A stretch of DNA of 64,000 nt, taken from contig CAXXPK010000005.1 of the NCBI GenBank assembly GCA_963678075.2, positions 1 through 64,000 of the forward strand. The letters are read 5' to 3'. The stretch comes from Oleispirillum sp963678075. Lineage in GTDB: Bacteria > Pseudomonadota > Alphaproteobacteria > Rhodospirillales > Rhodospirillaceae. The notes under the pieces are model-generated. The model saw only the letters and a list, made by a program, of their open reading frames with translations, ran no database searches and was not told the DNA's origin. Both the position numbers and the translations under genes were made by a program. Positions 25,601 through 34,084 of this stretch are shown in pieces. Positions within the stretch are counted from its first letter, which is position 1. Every line of letters starts with the position of its first letter.

Positions 25601-27553
25601 GCCTGGGAATGCGTCAAGCGCCACTTCCGCGAAATCGGTCGCGACGTGCAGACGACGCCGTTCTCGGTGGTCGGGGTCGGCGATATGGCGGGCGATGTGT
25701 TCGGCAACGGCATGTTGCAATCGCCGCAAATCCGGTTGATCGGCGCCCTCAACCACATGCATGTCTTCATCGATCCCAATCCCGATCCTGCGGCGTCCTT
25801 CGCCGAGCGCAAGCGCCTGTTCGATACGCCGCGCACCACCTGGGCGGACTATGACCCTAAGCTTCTGTCCGAGGGCGGTGCGGTGTTCAGCCGTCAGGCC
25901 AAGTCGCTGACGCTGTCGCCGCAGGCGCGGGCGCGTCTGGGGCTCGACCGCGATACCGTGACCCCTAACGAACTGATCCGCGCGTTGCTGGCGGCGGAGG
26001 TCGATCTGCTGTTTTTCGGCGGCATCGGCACCTATTTGCGGTCCAGCCATGAAACCGATGGCGAGGTCGGCGACCGTGCCAACGACGCGGTACGGATTCC
26101 GGCCACGGCGGTGCGGGCCAAGGTGATCGGCGAAGGCGCCAATCTGGGGATGACGCAACGCGCCCGCATCGAATACGCGTTGGCGGGAGGACGAATCAAT
26201 ACCGACGCCATCGACAACGCGGCGGGGGTCAATTGCTCCGACCACGAGGTCAACATCAAGATTCTGCTGAACGAAGTGGTGGCGCGCGGCGACATGACCG
26301 AAAAGCAGCGCAACGTCCTTTTGGCCAAGATGACCGATGATGTCGGTGAATTGGTTCTGCGCGACAACTATTTGCAGAGTCAGGCGTTGTCGATGATGGA
26401 GGCCTGCGGCCCCGACCGCCTGGACGAACAGGCGCGGCTGATCCGTCACCTGGAACGGTTGGGCCGTTTGGATCGCGCCATCGAATTCCTTCCCAACGAG
26501 GAGGAAATCGCCGAACGCATCGCCAAACGCGGCATGCTGACCCGCAGCGAAATGGCGGTGGTGATGCCATGCTGCAAGCTGTGGCTGTTCGACGAGATCA
26601 TCGACAGCGATCTGCCGGATGAACCGTTGCTAGAAAAAGAGCTGGTTCGGTACTTCCCGTCGGCCTTACACAAGGGCTTCGCGGCGTCGATCCACGGTCA
26701 TCGTCTGTGCCGTGAAATCGTTGCCACCATCGTCAGCAACGCGCTGGTCAACCGGGTCGGCGGCACCTTCCTGACCGAGGTGATGGAAGATACCGGGCGG
26801 GGTCCGGCGGACATCGCGCGTGCCTTTATCGTGGTGCGCGATGCCTATCGCCTGCCGGAGCTGTGGGCGGCGATCGAGGCCCTCGATAACCGGGCTCCAG
26901 CGAAGGTGCAGCTGGATCTGTTGATCGCCGTCAACCGCGCGCTGCGGTCCGTCGCGGCCTGGGTGTTGCGTTATGCCGGCGCGCGCATCGAAATCGGCGC
27001 CCTGGCGGCCCGTCTGCGCGGCGGGGTCGATGCTCTGTTGACCGAAAACGATATCCACGGCGCACCGCCCAACGAATCGGCGGAGTCCTGGGTCGCGGCG
27101 GGGGTGTCCGAGGATCTGGCCCGCCATGTCGCGGCACTGGAGGCCTTGGTGGCGGTCCCCGACATCGTCGCCATGGCCGAGGCGCGGCGGATGCCGGTGC
27201 CGCAGGCGGCGCGGGTCTATCACGCGGCCGGCGATCGTTTCGGCTTCCGCTGGGTACGCGAGGTGGCGGCCCATCTGTCGTCGCGATCCCATTGGCAGAA
27301 GTTGGCGGTTGCCGCGCTGATCGAGGATTTCTACGGTCAGCAGCGGGATGTCGCGGGGGGCGTCCTGGCGGAGTTGGCGGCGACACCGGAGGCTCCGGTC
27401 ACCGACGCCCTGGACCGTTGGATCGCGGCCAATGCCTTCGCGGTGGAACAGGCGGACCGCCTGTTGGCCGAATATCGCGAGGCGAAGGGACCCCCCGATC
27501 TGGCGATGCTGACGGTGGCGGCGCATCAGTATCGTGCGATGGCGCGGGAGTAG
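22697..27553 (+). CDS. NAD-specific glutamate dehydrogenase, large (180-kDa) type
   Basis: 1618 residues, the usual size for the large NAD-GDH class that oxidises glutamate to 2-oxoglutarate plus ammonia. The N-terminal half holds ACT-like regulatory parts (ENDMPFLVDSV-like NDDMPFLVDSVNGAL; RRVALFLRADAFERFMSCLVYVPRDRF). The catalytic core is around 780-1250: RGGPVARGGIRWSDRPEDFRTE, KNAVIVPVGAKGGF (substrate lysine), VGVGDMAGDVFGNGML and KVIGEGANLGMTQRARIEYA. The start ATG at 22697 has no strong ribosome site. It is divergent from livF. The frame is intact throughout, in contrast to many neighbours. Confidence 0.96.
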   Translation: MGSALSIGSATTVAEIVAHARQKMQAAHASAEETAAVVEFIGQFYRTVAPGDLLGKPLEYLYGAARSAWGLAQQRAPKTLAIRAFNPSFAEHGWSCEHTVIEIVNDDMPFLVDSVNGALSELGLEVHVVIHPVVAVDRDAAGAPRRLLPVERDDDGVIPTESVMHVEVTRQTDAAMLARIVAALTATLGDVRAAVEDWKPMCRRVEEALNEFPVGDDDPQECRAFLEWLRENHFTMLGFRVYHSVEGGDGPALRRDPDSGLGVLRDPDRRVFEELQTNAAGQVETRILGDLGLPVLVTKSSRRATVHRPVAMDAVVVKRRDGEGRVTGIWLFVGLFTADVYTNSPLAVPMLRSKIRRVIAAAALSRKSHDGKRLLSILENLPRDELFQSDDEHLGQIAVGILHLQERRRVALFLRADAFERFMSCLVYVPRDRFDTALRLAVQDILVKAFDGSILAYYTQIADSPLARLHVLVRTNPGGLPVFDARAIETRIAAVARAWDDQLWDALHRGCGEERGALLHHRFARAFPSNYREHFDIEAAVYDIERVEATLASGALGMNLYRPLESPETEIRLKIYRGGSAVPLSDILPMLEHMGLKVMEEIPYAIKVGGGAGAEGGANVWIHDFGMRAAEGGAVDIAAVRRPFQEALARVWSGDMESDGFNRLVIAAGLTWREVTVLRAYARYLRQVLFPFSQDYLSQALIDNADVTRRTVDLFHARNNPFGDAEARADAIRRLDGEIARALDAIDSADADRILRRFLNLVRVTLRTNYYQAEADGTPKPTLAFKLSSRDLDDLPKPRPWVEVFVYSPRLEAVHLRGGPVARGGIRWSDRPEDFRTEILGLIKAQMVKNAVIVPVGAKGGFIVKRPPPEGGREAFQKEGIACYKLFMRALLGISDNLADGQVVPPKDVVRHDGDDPYLVVAADKGTATFSDIANAESLAGGFWLGDAFASGGSQGYDHKVMGITARGAWECVKRHFREIGRDVQTTPFSVVGVGDMAGDVFGNGMLQSPQIRLIGALNHMHVFIDPNPDPAASFAERKRLFDTPRTTWADYDPKLLSEGGAVFSRQAKSLTLSPQARARLGLDRDTVTPNELIRALLAAEVDLLFFGGIGTYLRSSHETDGEVGDRANDAVRIPATAVRAKVIGEGANLGMTQRARIEYALAGGRINTDAIDNAAGVNCSDHEVNIKILLNEVVARGDMTEKQRNVLLAKMTDDVGELVLRDNYLQSQALSMMEACGPDRLDEQARLIRHLERLGRLDRAIEFLPNEEEIAERIAKRGMLTRSEMAVVMPCCKLWLFDEIIDSDLPDEPLLEKELVRYFPSALHKGFAASIHGHRLCREIVATIVSNALVNRVGGTFLTEVMEDTGRGPADIARAFIVVRDAYRLPELWAAIEALDNRAPAKVQLDLLIAVNRALRSVAAWVLRYAGARIEIGALAARLRGGVDALLTENDIHGAPPNESAESWVAAGVSEDLARHVAALEALVAVPDIVAMAEARRMPVPQAARVYHAAGDRFGFRWVREVAAHLSSRSHWQKLAVAALIEDFYGQQRDVAGGVLAELAATPEAPVTDALDRWIAANAFAVEQADRLLAEYREAKGPPDLAMLTVAAHQYRAMARE

Positions 27554-27691
27554 GGAAAGACGTTGCCGAGGGGGCATCGACCCCCCCCCTCCCCGCGCAC
27601 CCCATAAGTTCTGGGCTTGCGCGAAGCATCATTAAACTATCGCTTCCGTGCAAGGCTCGGCAAAGAATAAAAGGGGATCGAAGGGCTCTAG

Positions 27692-28350
27692 GCTCAGGAC
27701 TCATTAAGGTTCGATCCAGAAGAGGAGGAGTACCGCGATGATGACGGCGGCAAAGAAGATATCCGCGCATCGGTCATATCGGGTGTGGATACGCCGCCAA
27801 TCCTTGAGGCGAGCGAAGAGGTTCTCGATCCTATGACGCTGGCGATAGAAGGTTTTGTCGTAAGCGTACTGGGTTTTGCGATGACGCATTGGCGGGATGC
27901 ATGTAGCGATCCCTCTCTGTGTCAAAGCCTCTCGAAGGGGATCACCGTCATAGCCCTTGTCGGCGATCAGGACGTTGGCCTTGGGAAATAGGTCGAGCAA
28001 CAGCATCGCGCCTTTGTAATCGCTCATTTGCCCCTCGCTGAGCAGCAGGATGAGGGGCCTTCCTTGTCCGTCGCAAACCGCATGAAGCTTGGAGTTCAGC
28101 CCGCCTTTTGTGCGTCCGATACATCGGGGAAGAGCCCCTTTTTATAGAGGCTCGCGGCGGTCCGATGAGCTTTCAGGTGGGTTGCATCGATCATCAACCT
28201 GCGGCACGCCATGCGATAGCGGGAAATGCGGCTCGATCTTCGCCAACTGCCTCTCTGACAACCAAAACAGATCACTCATGGATGGGGTCCTCCCTCCCAT
28301 GAGTGAATCAGCCGCCGATCTGCCTGACAATAATTTAATGGGTCCTGAAC
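27692..28350 (-). mobile_element. IS5-family element, copy B (659 bp, internal deletion)
   Basis: Flanked by CTAG on both sides (27688-27691 and 28351-28354). Ends are GCTCAGGACTCATTAA and, at the transposase-start side, GTTCAGGACCCATTAAATTATTG. About 185 bp of orfA are missing: the sequence passes from the IDATHLK region directly to HGVP. The full copies carry GATCATCAACC at both break points, so the deletion is a collapse between 11-bp direct repeats. orfB is intact. Confidence 0.93.
27704..28279 (-). pseudogene. Transposase of IS copy B, deletion derivative
   Basis: The orfB part (27704-28027) keeps the second catalytic Asp (IADKGYDGD) and the Glu (IENLFARLK). The orfA part starts MSDLFWLSERQLAKIEPHFPLSHGVPQVDD and then jumps to the end region, losing the helices with the KTLYNRFVRW segment. 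A functional transposase cannot be made. Confidence 0.88.
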
Positions 28351-31300
28351 CTAGAGGGGGGAGATCGGCAATCGCACCACGAAGGTGGCGCCGGTTTCGA
28401 CGGTTTCGTCCAGGAAGAACTTTCCACCGTGCTTCTTGACCACGATGTCCTGACAAATCGACAGGCCCTGGCCGGTTCCCTTGCCCACCCCCTTGGTGGT
28501 GAAGAAGGGGTCGAAAATGCGGTCGCGCAGGGCCTTGGGCACGCCGGGGCCGTCGTCGGTGACGCGGATTTCCAGCCAGTCGCCGTCGATGCGCGTGCTG
28601 ACGCGGATGGCGCCGAGGCCGGTGTCGCACTTTTCCGAGATGGCGTGCGCGGCATTGACTAACAGATTTAGAAGCACTTGGTTGATGTCGGCAGGAAAAC
28701 ACAGGATCTTCGGCAGGTCGGGGGCAAGGTCGGTGATCAGGCGGGCTACATGCTTCCACTCGTTGCGGCAGACGGTGGCGGTGCTGTCGATCGCGGCGTT
28801 GATGTCGGTGTCGACCTTGGCGGTGTTGCTGGGGTGGGAGAAATCCTTCATCGACCGCACGATGTGGGTGACGTGCTCGACGCCCTCCAGGGCCTGTTTG
28901 ATGGCCTCGGGGTAGTCGGACAACAAATCGACGACATTGCGCCGCGCCATGATGTCCCGGGCGGTTTCGCTGGGCAGGGCGTCGCGCAGATCGTCCAGCG
29001 TGGCGGTGACGTCGGCGAAGGTGTCCTGGATATAATGCAGATTGTCGCCGACGTATTGGATCGGGGTGTTGATTTCGTGCGCCACTCCCGCCGCCAGTTG
29101 GCCGACGCTGGCCAGCCGCGAGGCCTGCAAGGCTTCGCGCTGGGCCACCTTGATCGCCTCGATGCAGCGGAACGAAATCACCGCGACGCGCTTGTGCCCG
29201 ATTTCGTCCAGTGGCGCGGCGGCGAAGGCGACGGGCAGGCGGAGACCGTTGCTGACGATGAAAAGGGCGTCGTCGTCGGTCACCATTTCGCCGCTGTCGA
29301 TGACGTGGCGGAACGGCCCCTCGGCGTAATTCAGGCGACGATCACCCACTTCCAGGGTCAGGACGTCGTCGAGCAGGCGTTCCAGCAGCACCTCGGCCCC
29401 CAGCCAACGATGCGCCGAGGGGTTGGCGAAGACCACGATGCCGAAGGCATCGACCAGCAGCACTCCTTCGAACAGGCTCGACGTGATGCCCAGCAGGCGC
29501 TTCTGGCTTTCCTGCAGGGCCTGGTCGATCTTGGTGCGGATGGCGATTTCCTCGGACAGTTCGCGGGTGCGCTCGGCGACCTGCCGTTCCAGGATCTTTT
29601 GGTGGTCGGCGACGTTCGCCTCGTACTGCTTGCGCAGCGAAACATCGCGGAACACCAGAACGGCCCCGACAAAATGCTGGTCCTCGCGGATCGGCGTCAG
29701 AATGTATTCGGCGGTAAGGGGCGAGCCGTCGACGCGAAGGTAGATGGCCTCGTCCGCCGCCGTCTGCACGCAGCGTAAGGGGAAAGAGGGCATGGTCGGC
29801 GCGCCTGGGGCTTCGCCGAAGTTCCGTCCTTCCAGGTCCGCCGGGGCGGCGTTCAACATCCGCGCCGCGGCGGGGTTGGCGAAGCGGATGCGTCCCCTGG
29901 CGTCGATGCCGACGATGCCGTCGCCCGCTGAACCGAGAATCAGTTCGTAACGGGTCTTCAGCTTTTCCAGGTCCGCTTCGCGCGCCTTCAGCGTGGTGAC
30001 GTCGGTGCGGATGCCGACGATGCCGCCGTCGCGGGTGCGGTTCTCGCGGTTGATCAGCCAGCTGCCGTCGCTCATCCGTTGCAGGGACGGACTGCCGTTG
30101 GCGGCGTGGTGCGCGGCCAGCCGCTGGTCGAGGAAACGTTCCAGGGCCGCCCCGCCGTAGTTGTGAACGCCCTTCCCGGCGACATGGTGTATGATCTCGG
30201 TGAAGGTGCGTCCGACCACGAAGGCTTCTTCCGCGCCCGGAAACATCGCGCGGATGCGCGAAGTCGCCAGCACCAGGCGGTTGTCGGCATCATAAAGGGC
30301 GAAGCCTTCGCTGATCGCCTCGACGGCGTCGCCCAGTTGTTGTTCGGCACGGTGCGCACGGCGTTCGGCATCGACCTTGCGGGAGATGGTGGCGCGGATG
30401 TTTTCGATGCTGGCGCGCACGTCGGACACATGGGTCAGCACGCCCTCGATTTCGGCGGCGAGTTCCGGGCTGGCGCCCAGGTGCTGGGTCAGGCGGCGGG
30501 TGATGTCCGCGCGCAGGCGGTTGACGATTTCCAACCGATGCAGGCGGCGGCGGGTGAAATAGGTATGGAAGCGGGCGTAATGGACCGGAAAGCGATCGAC
30601 GAAGTCGTCGGCGACCGGACCGTCTGCGGAGTCGAAAAAAGCGACCGCGGTCAGAGTCTGGTTGATGTTGATGCCCAGCAATTCGCCGAAGGTCGAGAAT
30701 CCGGCCGCGGGGCAGGGCCACAACCCATGCAAGCGATCGAGATTCGAAGCGTTGTTGAGGCGCCTCAGGATGCAGTCATTCAGAATCACCGCCAACGGCT
30801 TCGGCTTTCCGGACAGAAAGGCGTGGACGTCGTCGGCGGTTTGTTGGGCGAAATCGGTGGCGGCCAGCAGCAGTTCGTCGCCCTGGTTGACGTTGCAGAA
30901 GAAGGACAGAAGCCCCGTTTCGGGTTCGATGTGGGAGACCGAACGGACAAAAATCTCGCCGTCGAGCTCGATGCCGAAGGTATGTCCGTTCAGCTTTTCG
31001 GTCAGGCCGGTGGGGGTGGTCCCCAGTGCCTCGGCCAGATACTCGGCAGCCGGGCGCACGGTGTCGGTGGCGGGGTCGAGCAGGGTGCTGACGGCGCGGG
31101 CCGAGGGCTCGGCGTCAACCACGACGAAGGATTTCTTGGTCTTGCGGAAGTTCTGGCTTTTCAGGACGCCATAGCGTTTGCCGGGCGCCATTTTGACGAA
31201 AATCGCCACGGCGTGGCCCTGCAGCACCCGTTGGCCGTCGAACAGCCAGGTGCCGGAAAAGTCCAGTCGTCCGCCCGCCGAGCCGCCGACGAACAGGCAG

Positions 31301-31671
31301 GGGAACTTTCCGCTGGCGTAAACGGCCTCCATCAGCGGGTTCTCGCCTCCCGACAAGCCATCGACGAAGGCGAACGGCAGGGTGATCTTGGCCAGATCGG
31401 CGGCGCTCGCCGCGACCCGATCCTCGGCGGGGCGATAGAGCGGATCGGCGAGGGCGGTGGCGCACAGCTCGCCCGCCGCCGAGATCGCGACCAAGGGGGT
31501 GTCCCCCGCCAGGGCCTTAAGCCGGGCGGCGGCGGCGAAGTCGAGAAACGGAGAAACGAAAGCAATGGCCAGGGCCGCGTCGCGGCCGCCAAAATCGAAA
31601 CAGGAGGCATCGATCGCGGCAAAGTCGCCGATATCGACGACAACGTGCACGACGTCCGCCGGATCGTTCAC
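28351..31671 (-). CDS. FIST-PAS hybrid sensor histidine kinase (soluble)
   Basis: About 1106 residues. N-terminal FIST_N/FIST_C sensory domain (about 1-385: AIAFVSPFLDF, PCLFVGGSAGGRLDF, GLLSFFCNVNQGDELLLA), a coiled coil (about 430-475), three PAS-like domains (around 480-600, 610-730, 775-900), then HisKA with GQLAAGVAHEINTPIQYVGDN and an ATPase with NLLVNAAHAI, DDGPGVP and GTGQGLSICQDIV. No membrane segment is seen. FIST domains are thought to sense small ligands such as amino acids. The start is uncertain: a GTG at 31671 has GGAGG seven bases upstream; an ATG at 31836 would add 55 residues. The stop TAG is formed by the CTAG flank of IS copy B. Confidence 0.88.
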   Translation of the reverse strand: MNDPADVVHVVVDIGDFAAIDASCFDFGGRDAALAIAFVSPFLDFAAAARLKALAGDTPLVAISAAGELCATALADPLYRPAEDRVAASAADLAKITLPFAFVDGLSGGENPLMEAVYASGKFPCLFVGGSAGGRLDFSGTWLFDGQRVLQGHAVAIFVKMAPGKRYGVLKSQNFRKTKKSFVVVDAEPSARAVSTLLDPATDTVRPAAEYLAEALGTTPTGLTEKLNGHTFGIELDGEIFVRSVSHIEPETGLLSFFCNVNQGDELLLAATDFAQQTADDVHAFLSGKPKPLAVILNDCILRRLNNASNLDRLHGLWPCPAAGFSTFGELLGININQTLTAVAFFDSADGPVADDFVDRFPVHYARFHTYFTRRRLHRLEIVNRLRADITRRLTQHLGASPELAAEIEGVLTHVSDVRASIENIRATISRKVDAERRAHRAEQQLGDAVEAISEGFALYDADNRLVLATSRIRAMFPGAEEAFVVGRTFTEIIHHVAGKGVHNYGGAALERFLDQRLAAHHAANGSPSLQRMSDGSWLINRENRTRDGGIVGIRTDVTTLKAREADLEKLKTRYELILGSAGDGIVGIDARGRIRFANPAAARMLNAAPADLEGRNFGEAPGAPTMPSFPLRCVQTAADEAIYLRVDGSPLTAEYILTPIREDQHFVGAVLVFRDVSLRKQYEANVADHQKILERQVAERTRELSEEIAIRTKIDQALQESQKRLLGITSSLFEGVLLVDAFGIVVFANPSAHRWLGAEVLLERLLDDVLTLEVGDRRLNYAEGPFRHVIDSGEMVTDDDALFIVSNGLRLPVAFAAAPLDEIGHKRVAVISFRCIEAIKVAQREALQASRLASVGQLAAGVAHEINTPIQYVGDNLHYIQDTFADVTATLDDLRDALPSETARDIMARRNVVDLLSDYPEAIKQALEGVEHVTHIVRSMKDFSHPSNTAKVDTDINAAIDSTATVCRNEWKHVARLITDLAPDLPKILCFPADINQVLLNLLVNAAHAISEKCDTGLGAIRVSTRIDGDWLEIRVTDDGPGVPKALRDRIFDPFFTTKGVGKGTGQGLSICQDIVVKKHGGKFFLDETVETGATFVVRLPISPL

Positions 31672-31914
31672 CAAAACCTCCACCACAAAGGGAATTGCCG
31701 GGCTGTCCTTGTCTTTAAGATAGTGTTTGATTGTGGCACGAGATGGGGGGCGATGCAAAAGCCTGATCCTTGCCCGTCCGGTCCGTTCCGGCGGCGCGCG
31801 TTCGAAAAAAGTTATCGCCGGAGCGTGACTTCGCATTGGACAGGGGGGTACGCCAGCCTACATTCTTGCTCGTCGTTTTTGTTTTTTACGCTCGTCCGTA
31901 AGGGAGCACGCGTC

Positions 31915-32622
31915 ATGTTGGGTGTTCTGGGGGGGATGGGTCCTCTTGCCACCGTCGATTTTCTGGCGAAGCTGGTTGCCGCGACCGAGGCCGAAACCGA
32001 CCAGCAGCACATGCCGATGGTGATCCGCTCGGTGCCGCAAATTCCCGACCGTTCCGCCTGCATCATGAAGGGCGGCGAATCGCCCTTGCCCGCGCTGCGG
32101 CTGGGGCTGCGCGAGTTGGCGCGCGCCGGGGCGACGGTGGTGGCGATGCCGTGCAATACCGCGCACCACTGGTTCGATGCGTTGGTCGCCGACGATCTGC
32201 CGCCGATTTTGCATATCGTCGATGCGGTAGCCGAGCGTCTGGCCCTGGTGCTGCCCGAGGGGGCGCCGATCGCGGTGATGGCGACTGCGGGGACCCACGC
32301 CGCCGGTGTCTACGGTCGGCGCCTGGATGCCGCGCGCTGGCCGATCCTGGCGCCGACGCCGGAGGATATGGAGGCGGTCGGTCGCGGCATCGCCCTGGTC
32401 AAGGCCGGGCGGATCGCCGAGGCCAGGGTCCTTTTCTCGCGGCAGGCGGAGGCCAAACGCGTCCGTGGCGCCGGTGCCGTGGTGCTGGCCTGCATCGAGA
32501 TTCCGGCGGCGCTGCCCTGCGACGATCCGTCGCTGATCGATGCCACCGATGCCCTGGCCCGGCGCTGCGTGCGCTGGTTCCGCGAAAGCTATCGCGGTTC
32601 TCCGCCGCCGCCCAAGGGTTGA
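31915..32622 (+). CDS. Aspartate/glutamate racemase family protein
   Basis: 235 residues. MLGVLGGMGPLATVDFL is the typical start. The first catalytic cysteine is in MPCNTAHHW and the second in VLACIEIPAALP, where most members have GCTE; Ile replaces Thr here. The enzyme probably racemises an acidic amino acid without cofactor, giving D-aspartate or D-glutamate. RBS AAGGGAGC precedes the ATG. A divergent promoter region of about 240 bp separates it from the FIST kinase. Confidence 0.9.
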   Translation: MLGVLGGMGPLATVDFLAKLVAATEAETDQQHMPMVIRSVPQIPDRSACIMKGGESPLPALRLGLRELARAGATVVAMPCNTAHHWFDALVADDLPPILHIVDAVAERLALVLPEGAPIAVMATAGTHAAGVYGRRLDAARWPILAPTPEDMEAVGRGIALVKAGRIAEARVLFSRQAEAKRVRGAGAVVLACIEIPAALPCDDPSLIDATDALARRCVRWFRESYRGSPPPPKG

Positions 32623-32686
32623 CGGCGGTCAATCTTTCCGTAAGTCTCTCGGGTCGTCGGCGGACGCGGGCACGGGGGTGCATGTC

Positions 32687-33679
32687 ATGGTTGTCTTCAA
32701 ACTGATCTGCGGTTTGGTCCTGCTGCTGATGGCCGGCGATCTGCTGGTGCGTGGCGCGGTGGTGCTGGCGCGCCGGGCCGGGGTGTCGCCGCTGGTGATC
32801 GGGCTGACCCTGGTCGGATTCGGCACCTCCCTGCCGGAACTGCTGGCCAGTCTGCAGGCGGCGATGATCGGCGCTCCGGGAATCGCGGTCGGCAACGTGG
32901 TCGGCAGCAACGTCTCCAATATTCTGCTGATTCTGGGGGTGGCGGCCCTGATGTTTCCGGTTTCCTGCGAGGCGCCGGGGATCCGTCGCGACCTTTTCGT
33001 GCTCTTCCTGGCCACCTTGGCGGCGGTCGCCCTGCTGCACTGGGGGCAGGTGCCGCGCGGCGTCGGCATCGCCCTGGTGGGGTCGCTGCTGTGCTATACC
33101 GGTGGGGTGATCTTTCTTGACCGTCGCGAGCACGCCACCGTCCGCCTGCGGCAGGAGGAAGCCGATCTGGCCGGGGATATTCCCCCCGGTCGCCTGGGCG
33201 TGGTCGGGGCCGGCGTGTTGACCCTTGTCGCCTTGGCCGGGGTGACCCTGGGCGCGCGCCTTCTGGTCAACGCCTCGGTGGTCCTGGCGTTGCGCTGGGG
33301 GGTCTCGGAAAGCCTGATTGGCGTCACCGTGGTCGCGATCGGGACCTCTTTGCCTGAATTGGCGACCAGCGTGATGGCCGCCTTGAAACGCGAAAGCGAT
33401 GTCGCCCTGGGCAACATCATCGGCAGCAATATCTTCAACATTCTGGGCATTCTGGGAACCACTGCGGCGGTGTCGCCGATCACGGTGCCGGCGGAGATCT
33501 CGGGTCGTGACACCTGGGTGCTGGTGCTGGCCAGTTTGGCCCTGATCGGCGTCGTGGTCGGGCTGCGGCAGGTGCCGCGCGTCCTGGGATTCGTTTTCCT
33601 GGTTGCCTATGGCGTCTATATCATGGGTCTGACCGGCGGCCTTCCGGTGGAGTTGCCGATCGATTTGCCCGGATTCTGA
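32687..33679 (+). CDS. CaCA-family calcium/sodium antiporter (YrbG-like)
   Basis: 330 residues with ten membrane helices and the internal repeat typical of the family. The two alpha motifs read GFGTSLPELLASL...GNVVGSNVSNILLILG and AIGTSLPELATSVMAAL...GNIIGSNIFNILGILG, carrying the ion-binding glutamates and asparagines. It exchanges Ca2+ for Na+ or H+ at the inner membrane. The ATG at 32687 is used; a longer frame upstream lacks features. Confidence 0.93.
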   Translation: MVVFKLICGLVLLLMAGDLLVRGAVVLARRAGVSPLVIGLTLVGFGTSLPELLASLQAAMIGAPGIAVGNVVGSNVSNILLILGVAALMFPVSCEAPGIRRDLFVLFLATLAAVALLHWGQVPRGVGIALVGSLLCYTGGVIFLDRREHATVRLRQEEADLAGDIPPGRLGVVGAGVLTLVALAGVTLGARLLVNASVVLALRWGVSESLIGVTVVAIGTSLPELATSVMAALKRESDVALGNIIGSNIFNILGILGTTAAVSPITVPAEISGRDTWVLVLASLALIGVVVGLRQVPRVLGFVFLVAYGVYIMGLTGGLPVELPIDLPGF

Positions 33680-33692
33680 CCGGCCACAACAC

Positions 33693-33724
33693 ATACGCTT
33701 GGCCGTATATATGGATAAGCGTAT
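33693..33724. promoter_or_regulatory. Inverted repeat upstream of the ArsR-type gene, likely operator
   Basis: ATACGCTT and AAGCGTAT form a perfect 8-bp inverted repeat with a 16-bp AT-rich spacer (GGCCGTATATATGGAT), ending ten bases before the ATG. Autoregulated ArsR-family repressors bind such sites over their promoters. Confidence 0.6.
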
Positions 33725-33733
33725 TCGTTGGCG

Positions 33734-34084
33734 ATGACCGATCCCCATGACCTGTTTCTGACCCTGTCCGATCCCCTGCGCTTGCGTGCCATCGCCCTGT
33801 TGGCGGCGGAGGGCGAGTTGTGCGTCTGCCAGTTGACGGCGGCGTTGGACGAAGTGCAGCCAAAGGTGTCGCGCCACTTGGGCCTGTTGCGCGATGCCGG
33901 CGTGGTGGCGCCGCGCCGGAGCGGGCGTTGGATGCATTACCGTCTGTCGCCGGAACTGGCGGGTTGGCGGTTGACGGCGGTGGAGGCGGCGGCGAAGGCG
34001 GCGGCGGAAATCCCGGATCATGCCGCCGATCGGGTTCGTCTGGCGGACTTTGGCAAGCCGATGGCGGGGGCTTTCGATGTTTGA
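33734..34084 (+). CDS. ArsR/SmtB-family metalloregulator
   Basis: 116 residues with a winged helix. LSDPLRLRAIALL is the helix before the sensor motif, and ELCVCQLTAALDEVQPKVSRHLGLLRDAGVV is the recognition region. The CVC pair matches the arsenic/antimony-sensing ELCVCDL box of ArsR; metal binding there releases DNA. It is the first gene of an operon with the permease (overlapping start) and a thioredoxin-like protein, all preceded by an inverted repeat. Confidence 0.88.
   Translation: MTDPHDLFLTLSDPLRLRAIALLAAEGELCVCQLTAALDEVQPKVSRHLGLLRDAGVVAPRRSGRWMHYRLSPELAGWRLTAVEAAAKAAAEIPDHAADRVRLADFGKPMAGAFDV

Noticed and set aside
24008..26449. 813-codon minus-strand ORF opposite glutamate dehydrogenase
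   Set aside because: Composition is typical of an antisense shadow, and the plus strand has clear GDH motifs throughout.
28678..32622. Long plus-strand ORFs opposite the FIST kinase, including one running into the racemase
   Set aside because: Only the part from 31915 has racemase motifs; the rest is shadow of the kinase.
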